The notes under the pieces are model-generated. The model saw nothing but the letters and a program-made list of their open reading frames with translations, searched no databases and was not told the origin of the DNA. Below, in pieces: positions 1-9,300 of a stretch of DNA of 64,000 nt. The number at the start of each line of letters is the position of its first letter. Position 1 is the first letter of the stretch. The position numbers and the translations under genes are program-made. This DNA is from Porticoccus sp033791605 (GTDB lineage: Bacteria > Pseudomonadota > Gammaproteobacteria > Pseudomonadales > Porticoccaceae). Location of the stretch: NCBI GenBank assembly GCA_033791605.1, contig JASJGJ010000008.1, positions 1 to 64,000 on the forward strand, read 5' to 3'.

Positions 1-79
1 GCCAACGCCGCCCACTAGGCCACCAAGCCATTGATTCTTCTATCTAAAGTCATCTTTATTACCATTATTTTTTGCCATA

Positions 80-108
80 AAAAAACGCCGCATAAAGCGA
101 CGTTTTCA
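80..108 (-). terminator. Intrinsic terminator after secF
   Basis: Read on the minus strand, this is a hairpin with arms AAAACGTCGC and GCGGCGTTTT (one internal mismatch) around a short TTTAT loop, followed by a run of T. It lies about 20 bases past the secF stop codon and would end the queA-tgt-secD-secF transcript. Bases 1-79 show nothing else I can name. Confidence 0.7.
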
Positions 109-128
109 TTAACAACTAACAGCTTTTA

Positions 129-1055
129 TCAGGGCCCTTCAAATTCAGGCCCCTCTTTCTCAGGGGGTAACAAATCTTCCCGAGTCATGTCCATAACAAG
201 CAGAATATTTGTCGCCACATAATGAGAAGAGAAAGTACCAACAACAATACCCACCATCAAGGCTATGGCAAAGTTATGAATCAACGCACCACCAAACAAA
301 AGCAATGACAGCAAAACCAGCAAGGTTGTTATTGAAGTAATTAATGTCCGGCCCAAAGTTTGAGTCAGAGATTGATTAATGACTTGTATGGCATCAGCGA
401 CACGCAACAGCCTGAAATTTTCCCGCATTCGGTCAGACACGACAATAGTATCGTTGAGGGAATAACCCACCACTGCCAGTACGGCCGCCAACACCGTGAG
501 ATCAAATTCCAACCCAGCAACAGAGAAAAATCCAAGGGTAATAATCACATCATGAACCAGAGCAACCACTGCGCCCACAGAGAATTTGTACTGGAACCGA
601 ATAGCGACATACAGCATGACAACCGCCAAAGCGGCCAGCATTCCTAGGCCACCATCTTCACGCAGCTCTTCACCTACTTGAGGACCCACAAAATCCACTC
701 GGCGGAGATCTAAACTCTGACCTCCATTATCCAAGGCCATCAAAACACGCTCAGACAACCCGACTTCAGGTTTACCCTGCAAGCGAATCAAAACATCTCG
801 CTCTGAACCAAAATGTATAACGACAGGATTTTCAAACCCAGCAGTTGATAACTGTGTGCGAATATTTGCCAAGTCAGCGGGTTGTTGGTAACCCAGTTCA
901 ATCTGAGTGCCACCAGTAAAATCCAGCCCCAACACCAGTCCCTTAGAGGCCAAAGAGATAACAGAACCTACAATCAACAGGATAGAAATAAGGGCCGCCA
1001 GCTTGCGATGCCCCATAAAATCAATAATTTTTTTCGTACTATTCTTTGTATTCAT
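129..1055 (-). CDS. secF: Protein translocase subunit SecF
   Basis: SecF works with SecD in the inner membrane and uses the proton gradient to help SecYEG release exported proteins. The 308 residues match the family length. There is one N-terminal membrane segment (about residues 17-37), then the conserved GLDFTGGT motif, a small periplasmic domain, and a C-terminal group of five membrane segments. The gene starts 9 bases after the secD stop, so the two are cotranscribed and probably translationally linked. An intrinsic terminator follows. Recognition is secure from the motif and from the neighbour. Confidence 0.97.
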   Translation of the reverse strand: MNTKNSTKKIIDFMGHRKLAALISILLIVGSVISLASKGLVLGLDFTGGTQIELGYQQPADLANIRTQLSTAGFENPVVIHFGSERDVLIRLQGKPEVGLSERVLMALDNGGQSLDLRRVDFVGPQVGEELREDGGLGMLAALAVVMLYVAIRFQYKFSVGAVVALVHDVIITLGFFSVAGLEFDLTVLAAVLAVVGYSLNDTIVVSDRMRENFRLLRVADAIQVINQSLTQTLGRTLITSITTLLVLLSLLLFGGALIHNFAIALMVGIVVGTFSSHYVATNILLVMDMTREDLLPPEKEGPEFEGP

Positions 1056-1064
1056 GGCCAGCCC

Positions 1065-2918
1065 CTAAATCCAAACCTTGTTGATACTACGACGACCGTA
1101 GCTCAAGTTCACCATCGCACGGGTTCCCACGATAGCTGTAAACATTGAGGTCAGGATACCGATAGACAGCGTTACCGCGAAGCCCTGCACTGGACCAGAA
1201 CCAATGGCATAAAGAATCACCGCAACAATAAGAGTCGTTATATTGGCATCAACAATGGAAACAAAGGCTCGATCATACCCGGCATTAATAGCTGACTGAG
1301 GGGGGAGACCGTTGGCCAACTCCTCTTTAATCCGAGCGAAGATCAACACATTAGCCTCCACGGCCATACCCACTGTCAACACAATACCGGCTATACCCGG
1401 CAACGTTAACGTGGCGCCCAAAATTGACATGACGGCTACCAGAATCACTAAATTCATCGACAGTGCAATATTGGCAAACAGTCCAAATACCTTGTAGTAC
1501 ACCAACATAAAAGAAAGCACTAGCAGCATACCGATAACAACCGACTTAATACCTAACTCAACATTTTCCGCACCCAGAGATGGGCCAATAGTTCGCTCCT
1601 CCACAAAATACATGGGTGCAGCCAATGCACCAGCCCGCAATAGCAATGCAAGCTCAGAAGCCTCACGAGGACTATCTAAACCAGTAATTCGAAACGAAAC
1701 ACCTAAAGCACTTTGAATGGTAGCCAGACTAATAATTTTCTTTTCCACATAGCGCTCAGGTATCGCAACCTGCTCACCACTTTCATCCGTGGTGTATTCC
1801 ATGCGTGTTTTGTATTCAATAAACAAGACGCCCAAACGTCGCCCTATACTGTTTCGGGATACTCGGTGCATTCTGGCGCCACCGTCACTATCCAATGAAA
1901 TATCTACCTGAGGCATACCGTTTTCATCAAATGCAGTCGTCGCATTAGAAACATGGTTACCGGTAATGACGACCGTCCTTTCCAGAAAAGCATCTCTCGG
2001 ACGAGAGGCTGGGTCATTGAATTCAAAACTTTCTCGATTAGTTGAGCCTTGCTCAGCTTCTAAGCGGAATTCCAAATTAGCCGTTTTACCAATAATCCGT
2101 TTAGCTTCAGCGGTATCCTGAACTCCGGGTAATTCGACAATCACCCGATTGCGACCCTGCCGCTGAACAATTGGCTCTGACACACCCAGTTCATTGACTC
2201 GATTACGCAATGTGGTTAAATTCTGATCAACCGCGTAGTCTTCAATTTGTTTAATCGCTGACTCTAACATCTCAGAACGAATGACAAATAGACCATTTTC
2301 TTCACTAAGCTGGCGGCTGACATCACCAAATTTCTTACGAAGAATACTGTTTGCCTGCTCCCGTCCTTCCACTGTTTTAAAGGTGCTCACAATGGTCTTT
2401 TTATCGACCAACTTTACTGAGCGATAACGCAACTTTTCTTCCCGCATGGCACTTCGAACTTCACGCACCATCGTTTCCAACCGCGCACCCACGGCTTTAT
2501 CTGTATCCACTTCAAGTAAAAAGTGTACACCGCCACTGAGATCAAGACCCAATTTCATGGGCGTAGCACCTAATCCTGCCAGCCACTCAGGAGTGGTGGG
2601 AGCGAGATTTAATGCCACGATATAATCTGAACCTAATGCCTGCTGAATAACCCGCTTAGCCAGTAATTGCTGCTCACGATCTTTCAAACGAATCAGGCCA
2701 CTTTCACCATTAGCCTCTTCACCAAAGTATTCAATGCCGGACTCACTTAACGCCCCTGCGATTTTTTCCATAGTTGGCGGACCAATAATCGTGCCACTAC
2801 TATGTCCCGAGACTTGGATGGCAGGATCTGGCGTATAAAGATTAGGCAATGCATAAACCACCCCCAAAGAGATGACGAGAAGAATAAATAGGTACTTCCA
2901 CAAAGGATAATGGTTCAT
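1065..2918 (-). CDS. secD: Protein translocase subunit SecD
   Basis: SecD is the partner of SecF and carries the large periplasmic P1 domain that pulls on emerging substrates. The ORF opens at a TTG at 2948, but I chose the ATG at 2918 because the protein then begins MNHYPLWKYL, the usual family N-terminus; this gives 617 residues, the normal size. Visible features are the N-terminal membrane segment, the GLDLSGGVHFLLEVD motif at the start of the periplasmic region, and the C-terminal RND-type membrane domain. Most gammaproteobacteria have yajC between tgt and secD, but here the 175 bases upstream hold no such gene. Confidence 0.96.
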   Translation of the reverse strand: MNHYPLWKYLFILLVISLGVVYALPNLYTPDPAIQVSGHSSGTIIGPPTMEKIAGALSESGIEYFGEEANGESGLIRLKDREQQLLAKRVIQQALGSDYIVALNLAPTTPEWLAGLGATPMKLGLDLSGGVHFLLEVDTDKAVGARLETMVREVRSAMREEKLRYRSVKLVDKKTIVSTFKTVEGREQANSILRKKFGDVSRQLSEENGLFVIRSEMLESAIKQIEDYAVDQNLTTLRNRVNELGVSEPIVQRQGRNRVIVELPGVQDTAEAKRIIGKTANLEFRLEAEQGSTNRESFEFNDPASRPRDAFLERTVVITGNHVSNATTAFDENGMPQVDISLDSDGGARMHRVSRNSIGRRLGVLFIEYKTRMEYTTDESGEQVAIPERYVEKKIISLATIQSALGVSFRITGLDSPREASELALLLRAGALAAPMYFVEERTIGPSLGAENVELGIKSVVIGMLLVLSFMLVYYKVFGLFANIALSMNLVILVAVMSILGATLTLPGIAGIVLTVGMAVEANVLIFARIKEELANGLPPQSAINAGYDRAFVSIVDANITTLIVAVILYAIGSGPVQGFAVTLSIGILTSMFTAIVGTRAMVNLSYGRRSINKVWI

Positions 2919-3093
2919 TTGATTGTTCTTATGTTGTATCCCAGCCAATAAAGCGTCGCATTATAGGCATAAATTTAAGGTTCTTGTCAGAATCCACGGA
3001 ATTATTAGTTACAAGTGACTAACTACATGGATATATAGGGGTATAGACGCTTATTTCAAGACCTCTCTTTAATTCTGCCGTTATAACAATGAA

Positions 3094-4242
3094 TTATTCC
3101 GGAGGTGTCAAACCCTGTTGCTGGTAAAACTGATCAGAAAACTCATCCAATCGATGTTCGGCAATCGCCTGACGAATATCTGCCATCAAGGTCTGATAGT
3201 AACGCAAGTTGTGGAACGTATTGAGCTGTGCACCAAGAATTTCTCCGCACTTTTCCAGATGATGGAGATAAGCACGGCTAAAGTTTTCACAAGTGTAGCA
3301 ATCACAATTTTTATCCAGCGGGCCAGTGTCATGTCGATGCACAGCATTTTTTATTTTGACCACACCGGAACTGGTAAATAAGTGTCCATTGCGGGCATTG
3401 CGTGTAGGCATGACACAATCAAACATATCAATGCCACGCTTTACTGCTTCCAGAATATCCTGAGGTTTCCCCACGCCCATTAAATAACGCGGCTTATCCG
3501 GAGGCATTTTCGGCGGCAATGTGTCCAACACTCTCAGCATATCTTCTTTTGGCTCACCCACGGAGAGGCCACCAATGGCATAGCCATCAAACCCCATCTC
3601 CTCAAGGCCTGCCAAAGATACTTCACGCAGGTTTTCATACATACCACCCTGAACAATACCAAACAGCGCAGAAGGGCTATCGCCATGTGCCTGCTGGCTA
3701 CGCTTTGCCCAACGCAAGGACAATTCCATAGAAGCTTTCGCTTCTTTTTCCGTGGCAGGGTACGGTGTGCATTCATCAAAGATCATCACCACATCAGCCC
3801 CTAACTCCCGCTGCACTTTTATAGACGTTTCAGGGTCCAAAAATACTGGGCTGCCGTCGATGGGCGAACGAAAGGAAACCCCCTGCTCAGTAATTTTTCG
3901 AATCTCTCCCAAGCTAAAGACTTGAAAGCCACCTGAATCCGTAAGAATAGGTCCAGACCACTGCATAAAGTCGTGCAGAGTACCTTTCTTACCAGGCTCA
4001 GGACTATGCTCCATAATCACTTGTGTTCCCGGCCTCAACATCAAATGAAAAGTATTACCCAAAATAATTTGTGCACCGATGGCTTTAACATCACGTGGCA
4101 ACATACCCTTCACGGTGCCACAAGTACCTACCGGCATAAAGGCAGGCGTTTCAACCGTACCACGGGGGAATTGCAATCGCCCTCTTCGTGCTTTGCCATC
4201 TGAGGTGTCCAGTTCAAAAGACATAAAACATTCACGACTCAT
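3094..4242 (-). CDS. tgt: tRNA-guanine(34) transglycosylase
   Basis: Tgt swaps guanine-34 in GUN anticodons for preQ1, the central step of queuosine synthesis. The 382 residues contain the catalytic TDSGGFQVFSLG region, the PTRNARNGHLF substrate loop, and the C-terminal zinc site (CDCYTC...HHLEKC). The start at 4242 overlaps the queA stop by one base (TAATG), and a GAGGAA ribosome site precedes it, which suggests coupled translation. An alternative ATG six codons later (4224) would match the shorter family N-terminus. QueA acts on the next step of the same pathway. Confidence 0.97.
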   Translation of the reverse strand: MSRECFMSFELDTSDGKARRGRLQFPRGTVETPAFMPVGTCGTVKGMLPRDVKAIGAQIILGNTFHLMLRPGTQVIMEHSPEPGKKGTLHDFMQWSGPILTDSGGFQVFSLGEIRKITEQGVSFRSPIDGSPVFLDPETSIKVQRELGADVVMIFDECTPYPATEKEAKASMELSLRWAKRSQQAHGDSPSALFGIVQGGMYENLREVSLAGLEEMGFDGYAIGGLSVGEPKEDMLRVLDTLPPKMPPDKPRYLMGVGKPQDILEAVKRGIDMFDCVMPTRNARNGHLFTSSGVVKIKNAVHRHDTGPLDKNCDCYTCENFSRAYLHHLEKCGEILGAQLNTFHNLRYYQTLMADIRQAIAEHRLDEFSDQFYQQQGLTPPE

Positions 4243-5339
4243 TAGGGCTGTTCCTCGTAAGGTATATCTTCACTCGAGAATGCTTTATTAATGGTTGGGT
4301 CATCAGCAGCATGGGGATTGCGCGTTAAAAACATCGCATCGCCATAACTGAAAAACCGATACCGCTGCGCAACGGCTTCGCTGTAAGCATTCATCATTCG
4401 GGAATACCCTGAAAAAGCACTGACCAACATCAGCAATGTCGATTCTGGCAAATGAAAATTGGTCACCAAGGCATCCACCACATTAAATTCATACCCGGGG
4501 TAAATAAAAATATCCGTATCACCCTGCATGGGTTTGATCTCCCCACCTGCAGCAGCACTCTCTAGACAACGAACACTGGTAGTGCCCACTGCAATCACCC
4601 GACCACCCCGCTGGCGAGTTGCCAACACTTTTTCACAAACAGACGCTGGCACATCAATAACTTCGGAGTGCATCACATGGTCATGAATATTATCGGCTCG
4701 CACAGGCTGAAAGGTCCCTGCGCCGACATGTAAGGTGACATAGGCCATATCCACACCAGAAAGCTTTAGCTGCTCTAGTATTGCGTGATCAAAATGCAAC
4801 CCCGCTGTTGGTGCGGCCACAGCACCGGGTTTTTCAGCATAAACTGTCTGATAGCGCTCCCTGTCACCGGCATCATCCTCACGATCTATATAAGGAGGCA
4901 ATGGCATATGACCATTGGTCTCTAAAATATCCAATGCACTTTGATCACAGGTGAATCGCACTAAAAACAAATCACCCTGACGCCCCTCGACCTCTGCGGT
5001 TACATCGCCTTCAAACAAAATAATTGCACCCGCTTTGGGTGACTTGCTCGACCGAAGATGCGCCAAGACTCTATGTTCATCGAGTAATCGCTCCACCAGC
5101 ATTTCTATCTTGCCGCCCGTTTCTTTTTGGCCAAATAAACGTGCAGGAATAACCCGGGTATTATTAAACACCATTAGATCACCGGGTCGAACCAGAGAAA
5201 CAATATCAGGAAAAGTCTTGTGCTCTACTTCTCCGTTCTCAGCATCTAACACCAGCATTCTGCTGCCACGGCGTTCAGCAGTGGGCTGCCGTGCTATCAA
5301 CTCTTCAGGCAAGTGGTAATAAAACTGTTCTCGACGCAT
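4242..5339 (-). CDS. queA: S-adenosylmethionine:tRNA ribosyltransferase-isomerase
   Basis: QueA transfers and rearranges the ribosyl part of S-adenosylmethionine onto preQ1-modified tRNA to give epoxyqueuosine. The 365 residues are typical in length. Family landmarks are the N-terminal FYYHLPEELIARQP, the GDLMVFNNTRVIPARL segment, the TAGLHFD and HVGAGTFQPVR motifs and the C-terminal NFHLPESTLLMLVSAF. It is the first gene of the minus-strand run queA-tgt-secD-secF and overlaps tgt by one base. I saw no preQ1 riboswitch upstream. Confidence 0.97.
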   Translation of the reverse strand: MRREQFYYHLPEELIARQPTAERRGSRMLVLDAENGEVEHKTFPDIVSLVRPGDLMVFNNTRVIPARLFGQKETGGKIEMLVERLLDEHRVLAHLRSSKSPKAGAIILFEGDVTAEVEGRQGDLFLVRFTCDQSALDILETNGHMPLPPYIDREDDAGDRERYQTVYAEKPGAVAAPTAGLHFDHAILEQLKLSGVDMAYVTLHVGAGTFQPVRADNIHDHVMHSEVIDVPASVCEKVLATRQRGGRVIAVGTTSVRCLESAAAGGEIKPMQGDTDIFIYPGYEFNVVDALVTNFHLPESTLLMLVSAFSGYSRMMNAYSEAVAQRYRFFSYGDAMFLTRNPHAADDPTINKAFSSEDIPYEEQP

Positions 5340-5454
5340 AACGGGCTATAAATCGCAGGCTGTAGTATAAAAAATCCGCAAGGGTAATAGAAATAAAGCA
5401 CCATCACCAGTACTGTCAGATAAGAGTGACTTAAGAATAGTACGACAAACTCTC

Positions 5455-5482
5455 TTGATTATGTAAAGACCACTGCTATAAT
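5455..5482 (+). promoter_or_regulatory. Sigma-70-type promoter of tRNA-Leu
   Basis: A TTGATT -35 box (5455-5460) and a perfect TATAAT -10 box (5477-5482) are separated by 16 bases. The -10 box ends 11 bases before the first base of the tRNA, so the primary transcript would have a very short 5' leader. Confidence 0.75.
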
Positions 5483-5493
5483 CGCGTCCCTGT

Positions 5494-5580
5494 GCCAGCG
5501 TGATGAAATTGGTAGACATAGGGGATTCAAAATCCCCCGTTCGCAAGAACGTGGCGGTTCGAGTCCGCCCGCTGGTACCA
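5494..5580 (+). tRNA. tRNA-Leu (anticodon CAA)
   Basis: An 87-base tRNA with a long variable arm, typical of leucine tRNAs. The acceptor arms are GCCAGCG and CGCTGGT (a G-U closing pair, as in some other Leu tRNAs), followed by discriminator A and an encoded CCA. The anticodon arm GGGGA/TCCCC encloses the loop TTCAAAA, giving anticodon CAA, which reads UUG. The T arm contains GGTTCGAGTCC. It sits at the left edge of the glycan gene block, a common position for island insertion, but I found no copy of its 3' end at the other side of the block. Confidence 0.95.
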
Positions 5581-6145
5581 TTTTCTTATCTTTTTGCCCC
5601 ACCAGATTAATTTCGTCCTATTTACTCTAATTAAGTTATGGGATAAATCTAGGGTGCAAATCGAAGTAATTCAAATTACCCCCAACCTGTCGACGCACGT
5701 GCCAGTTGACCGCTCCCCTCTGCCCAACAACGGGGTCTATGGCGTTTCTGCCGCCCCTGCCCCGGCTACAGTAAATGACAAGTTGTCGCTCCGGTTCGTC
5801 CAGTCCAATTTGATTGACCCGCCGCCCTTTGAGACCCAAAATATTCCGCTGGATGACAATGTCTATATACCTGCTTCATATAGAGTTGTACGAAGAGCCT
5901 CTTTTCGCTGATGAAGACTTTGTGAAGATCAGTGGCATGTGGCACTATCCATGGAGCGGTGTGGAACAAGATGTTCCCGCATCATTCAACAACTTAACCC
6001 CTTCACTCTCTACAACAATATCGGGGGATTTTGCAGTTGCTGCTTTCGTGGAATAAATCTATGTTCGAAAAAAGCTGCGGGGGCATGTTTCCCCTATTCC
6101 TCGAGTCAGCCCGTCGTGGGTTTTTTGATTACGCAACACAACAGC
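5581..6145. other. Gene-poor stretch between tRNA-Leu and glycan locus
   Basis: Two short overlapping open frames run here on the plus strand (5594-5911 and 5814-6056), and the long frame of the following gene is also open from 5939. None resembles a protein I know, none has a convincing ribosome site, and they overlap in different frames. The stretch may be decayed coding sequence left at an island junction. I see no transposase, integrase or repeat of the tRNA end. Confidence 0.4.
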
Positions 6146-7849
6146 ATGCCGTTAAGTAGCACCTTTTCGAACTATCGACTGTGGATTATTGCAACCATCG
6201 TTGTACTCATGTCAGTACTGTTGTTACGAGGCATAGACAACCCTGATCTCCAATACCCGGACGCAGACAGAATCCTGATGGACGGGGTATTTATCCTTGA
6301 CCTTCTGCAAGATCTCCCTGTGCCTGATATTTACGGGTACGCCGAGCGCTACTATGCTCAATATCCTGCACTGAGTATTGGCTACCGCCCCCCTTTTCTT
6401 CCAATGGTCGAGGCTGTATTTAACGGCATATTTGGTATAAATATATGGAGTAGTCGCCTAGCGATACTACTGTTTGCGATAGCCGGAATTACTAGTTGGT
6501 TCCTTATGCTGGAGAGGCTGTATAGCACTGCTACAGCTGCCGTCGCCACCGTACTGCTGGTTACCAACCAGTTTGTCGCGCAATGGGGGTGGTACACCAT
6601 GGCGGAATTGCCAGTAATGGCAATGTCAATGTTAGTTATTGCGAGTTGCTATAGATATATAGAGTCAGGAGCGAGCCGATGGCTTTATGTTACAGCACTG
6701 CTCTTCAGTCTGGCCGTATGGACCAAGGTCACTGCAATATACCTCCTTCCTGTGATTATCGCCTATATTGGCGTATCTGGCCGGTTGCGCCAAGCACTGC
6801 ACAACAAGCATGCATACCTAGCCACGGCCTTGATGATGATAATGGTTATTCCTCTAGGTTTAGTGATGATCTCACTGGGGGATCAGAATATTGCGCAGTC
6901 CGTTGCCCACTGGCAGCCCGCGGTCTCCCAGGCAGCGGGCACGATGACAGAAGCATCTGCCCCCGTGAAGCCAATTTTCAATTTACTGGACGGCCTGAAT
7001 CATCTGTATACCCTACACTTTACTTCCCCGGTTTTAATCCTGGCTGGAGCGGGGGTCCTGGGCGCAATATGGTATCGCGACAAACGCGTTTCCATTCTGG
7101 CCATTTTGATTCTTTGTACCTATGTGTTTTTCAGCGCACTGGGGGCGAGAGACCCTCGATACTTTATTTTCTGGGTCCCCCCGTTGACAGCCTTTGCGGC
7201 TCTGCCATTCTACTATTCGTCCAATTGGCCCAAGCTTCAGAAGGTACTACTAGCGTCAGCACTCCTCGTCTCCGCATATCAGGTAAACCTGTTGTATTCG
7301 CGAGGCCAACAATTCGCTAGCGGTTACCAAGCCGCTGCGAAGTACATCCTCGCGCATAGCAAGTCGCCAATGGTTTTCTTTGACGGCTATAGAGACGGCT
7401 ATTTTACGTACTTTATGCGTGCCAATGATGAAGAGCGTTCAATGTATGTGTTACGAGGCGACAAACTGCTAACTTCATCGTCTATCACAATTCAAAACAG
7501 GCTCGAGATTCATGCTCACCATATAAGTGATATCAACGATCTATTTACCCAGTACGGCGTGGAATATGCGGTGGTTGAAGTGCCGGACCCATTTGAAATT
7601 GAAATCCATCAAATATTGCGCGACTACCTTAAAAGTGAGGCCTTCGTTCTGGAAGAGTCATTTGATATAAAGAGTTCCTCTAGCATATTGAATGGCAGGC
7701 AACTCCTAGTCTACAGGCGACTGGACTGGGAGCCACTGAAAGCCAGTTCCATAAAGCTTCGACTGCCCGTAGTGGGAAAAACCATCACGGTAAAATTTGG
7801 AGACTCTATACGCTCGGCACGCGCTAAACCAACTTCCCCTACTTACTAG
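6146..7849 (+). CDS. GT-C family glycosyltransferase (GT39/ArnT-like)
   Basis: This is a polytopic inner-membrane glycosyltransferase of the dolichyl-phosphate-mannosyltransferase/ArnT type, expected to move a sugar from a polyprenyl-phosphate donor to a periplasmic acceptor. It has about ten hydrophobic segments in the first 400 residues. An acidic first loop with DADRILMDG contains the usual catalytic aspartate, RPPFLPMVEAVF follows, and ARDPRYFIFWVPPL comes near the end of the membrane part. I took the ATG at 6146 (567 residues, starting MPLSSTFSNYRLW) because the frame upstream is open but does not look like membrane-protein sequence. The acceptor is unknown; lipid, polysaccharide or protein are all possible. 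It converges with the next gene, leaving 8 bases between the two stops. Confidence 0.8.
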   Translation: MPLSSTFSNYRLWIIATIVVLMSVLLLRGIDNPDLQYPDADRILMDGVFILDLLQDLPVPDIYGYAERYYAQYPALSIGYRPPFLPMVEAVFNGIFGINIWSSRLAILLFAIAGITSWFLMLERLYSTATAAVATVLLVTNQFVAQWGWYTMAELPVMAMSMLVIASCYRYIESGASRWLYVTALLFSLAVWTKVTAIYLLPVIIAYIGVSGRLRQALHNKHAYLATALMMIMVIPLGLVMISLGDQNIAQSVAHWQPAVSQAAGTMTEASAPVKPIFNLLDGLNHLYTLHFTSPVLILAGAGVLGAIWYRDKRVSILAILILCTYVFFSALGARDPRYFIFWVPPLTAFAALPFYYSSNWPKLQKVLLASALLVSAYQVNLLYSRGQQFASGYQAAAKYILAHSKSPMVFFDGYRDGYFTYFMRANDEERSMYVLRGDKLLTSSSITIQNRLEIHAHHISDINDLFTQYGVEYAVVEVPDPFEIEIHQILRDYLKSEAFVLEESFDIKSSSSILNGRQLLVYRRLDWEPLKASSIKLRLPVVGKTITVKFGDSIRSARAKPTSPTY

Positions 7850-7857
7850 TTGAATAG

Positions 7858-9282
7858 TCAGGCGGATGGCACTTCGCTCCGTTCAAGGTACTCTTGTTCT
7901 GCATTAATTTTCCAAATGTCATGGCTCTCACCCAGTGCCAGCATACGAGCTGCGTACAGACCAGTAAGCATCGAATGATCCTGATTGTTGTAGCGATGCA
8001 GACCATTGCGCCCCACAGTACGAAAATTTACTAACTGGTCACAGAACTCAGCCACCACGCGCAAGTTCTCCTCGTAGGTGGTGTCATATACGGGATAGGC
8101 ATTCTCGACCCGGTGAACGAAGCCTTCTATAACCCGCTCATTGCCGACCAAACCTATATGAAGCAACTCCCGAGATGCCAGCTCGATCAGGTCCCGATCC
8201 TCCATGCACCACACGTCATCCCCTTTGTTACAGAAGTACTCGAGCCCAAGACTTGTATGATCCTTATTTGCAACCATCTCCGGGCTCCAGTTCTTGTAGT
8301 TCTGGATACGTGCTACTTTTACTTCCGGATCATGTATGTAAATCCAGTTATCAGGAAACAGTGAAGGATGATCGACGATGATGCACACTGTCAGGAAATC
8401 CCTGTGCTTCAATGCCGCGGCGGCAATCAACACCTCCTCTGGGGGCGGCGGTTCAATCTTGGCGATCAGTTCATTGATTGGCATGGTGGAAATAAAATAG
8501 TCCGCGAGTTCAACGCTTTCACCGCTATCTGTTTTGCATACGACACTATCTACTGTCATACCTGTTCTACATACGCGAATGCACTCGCTGTCCATGCGAA
8601 GTGCGCCACCTTGACTGACTACATTTTCGCCGGCGGCCTCCCACATCATCCCCGGCCCTCTGGCCGGATAGTGAAACGTTTCAATCAAACTTGTAACCCG
8701 TTTCCTGAAACCGGGAATCTTGGATTGGATGATGGTTTTTATGGAGAGCTCTTTTATTCGTTGTCTGGCCCAGTCGGCGCTAAGCTCGGAGCAGGGCAGC
8801 CCCCAGACCTTTTCTGTGTAGGACTTAAAGAAATGGACGAATAATCGTTTGCCAAAGGCGTTGGTAACCCATTGATCAAATGTTTTCACATCGTGGTGTG
8901 GAAAAATATGCCACCAAACATAACTCCAGATGATCAGACAACTCTCAACGATTCCGAATCCTCGCAGAGTACTTAATAGCTGTGGGGGATATTTGAAATA
9001 CTTTTTTCGGTAGAAAATACGGGACAGACGCGGACGTGCCAGAAACTGATCGCCGAGGAGTGAATGCCAGATACTCTCGATTTCCCCTACCTTGGTGTAG
9101 AAACGATGGCCTCCCATATCAAAGTGGTTACCGTCATGGCATTCTGTTCGGGAAATCCCACCGACAACACGTCCTTTTTCAATAATAACGGTTTCGACGC
9201 CGAGCTTTTGAAACTCCATTGCTGCTGTTAGCCCCGCAGGGCCGGCGCCAACGATTAGCGCCCTTCGATCGGTAGATGCCAT
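7858..9282 (-). CDS. NAD(P)/FAD-dependent oxidoreductase, UDP-galactopyranose-mutase-like
   Basis: A flavoprotein of 474 residues with an N-terminal Rossmann fold: VGAGPAGLTAA at residues 11-21, a glutamate-ended second strand (VIIEKG), and the RVVGGISRT and GGHRFYTK motifs of the protoporphyrinogen-oxidase/UDP-galactopyranose-mutase superfamily. The YTEKVWGLPCSELSADWA block is characteristic of a subgroup that is common in surface-polysaccharide loci. A role in rearranging or oxidising a nucleotide sugar or lipid-linked sugar is inferred from the neighbours. It lies 18 bases downstream of the GT2 gene on the same strand, so the two probably share a transcript. Confidence 0.8.
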   Translation of the reverse strand: MASTDRRALIVGAGPAGLTAAMEFQKLGVETVIIEKGRVVGGISRTECHDGNHFDMGGHRFYTKVGEIESIWHSLLGDQFLARPRLSRIFYRKKYFKYPPQLLSTLRGFGIVESCLIIWSYVWWHIFPHHDVKTFDQWVTNAFGKRLFVHFFKSYTEKVWGLPCSELSADWARQRIKELSIKTIIQSKIPGFRKRVTSLIETFHYPARGPGMMWEAAGENVVSQGGALRMDSECIRVCRTGMTVDSVVCKTDSGESVELADYFISTMPINELIAKIEPPPPEEVLIAAAALKHRDFLTVCIIVDHPSLFPDNWIYIHDPEVKVARIQNYKNWSPEMVANKDHTSLGLEYFCNKGDDVWCMEDRDLIELASRELLHIGLVGNERVIEGFVHRVENAYPVYDTTYEENLRVVAEFCDQLVNFRTVGRNGLHRYNNQDHSMLTGLYAARMLALGESHDIWKINAEQEYLERSEVPSA

Positions 9283-9300
9283 CCCTGGAGTGTCCCCTCT

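Noticed and set aside
5340..5454. PreQ1 riboswitch before queA
   Set aside because: No pseudoknot-type aptamer pattern was found, and queA in gammaproteobacteria generally lacks one.
5939..6145. Upstream extension of the GT-C glycosyltransferase gene
   Set aside because: The frame is open, but the 69 extra residues do not resemble the family's N-terminus; the ATG at 6146 starts directly before the first membrane helix.
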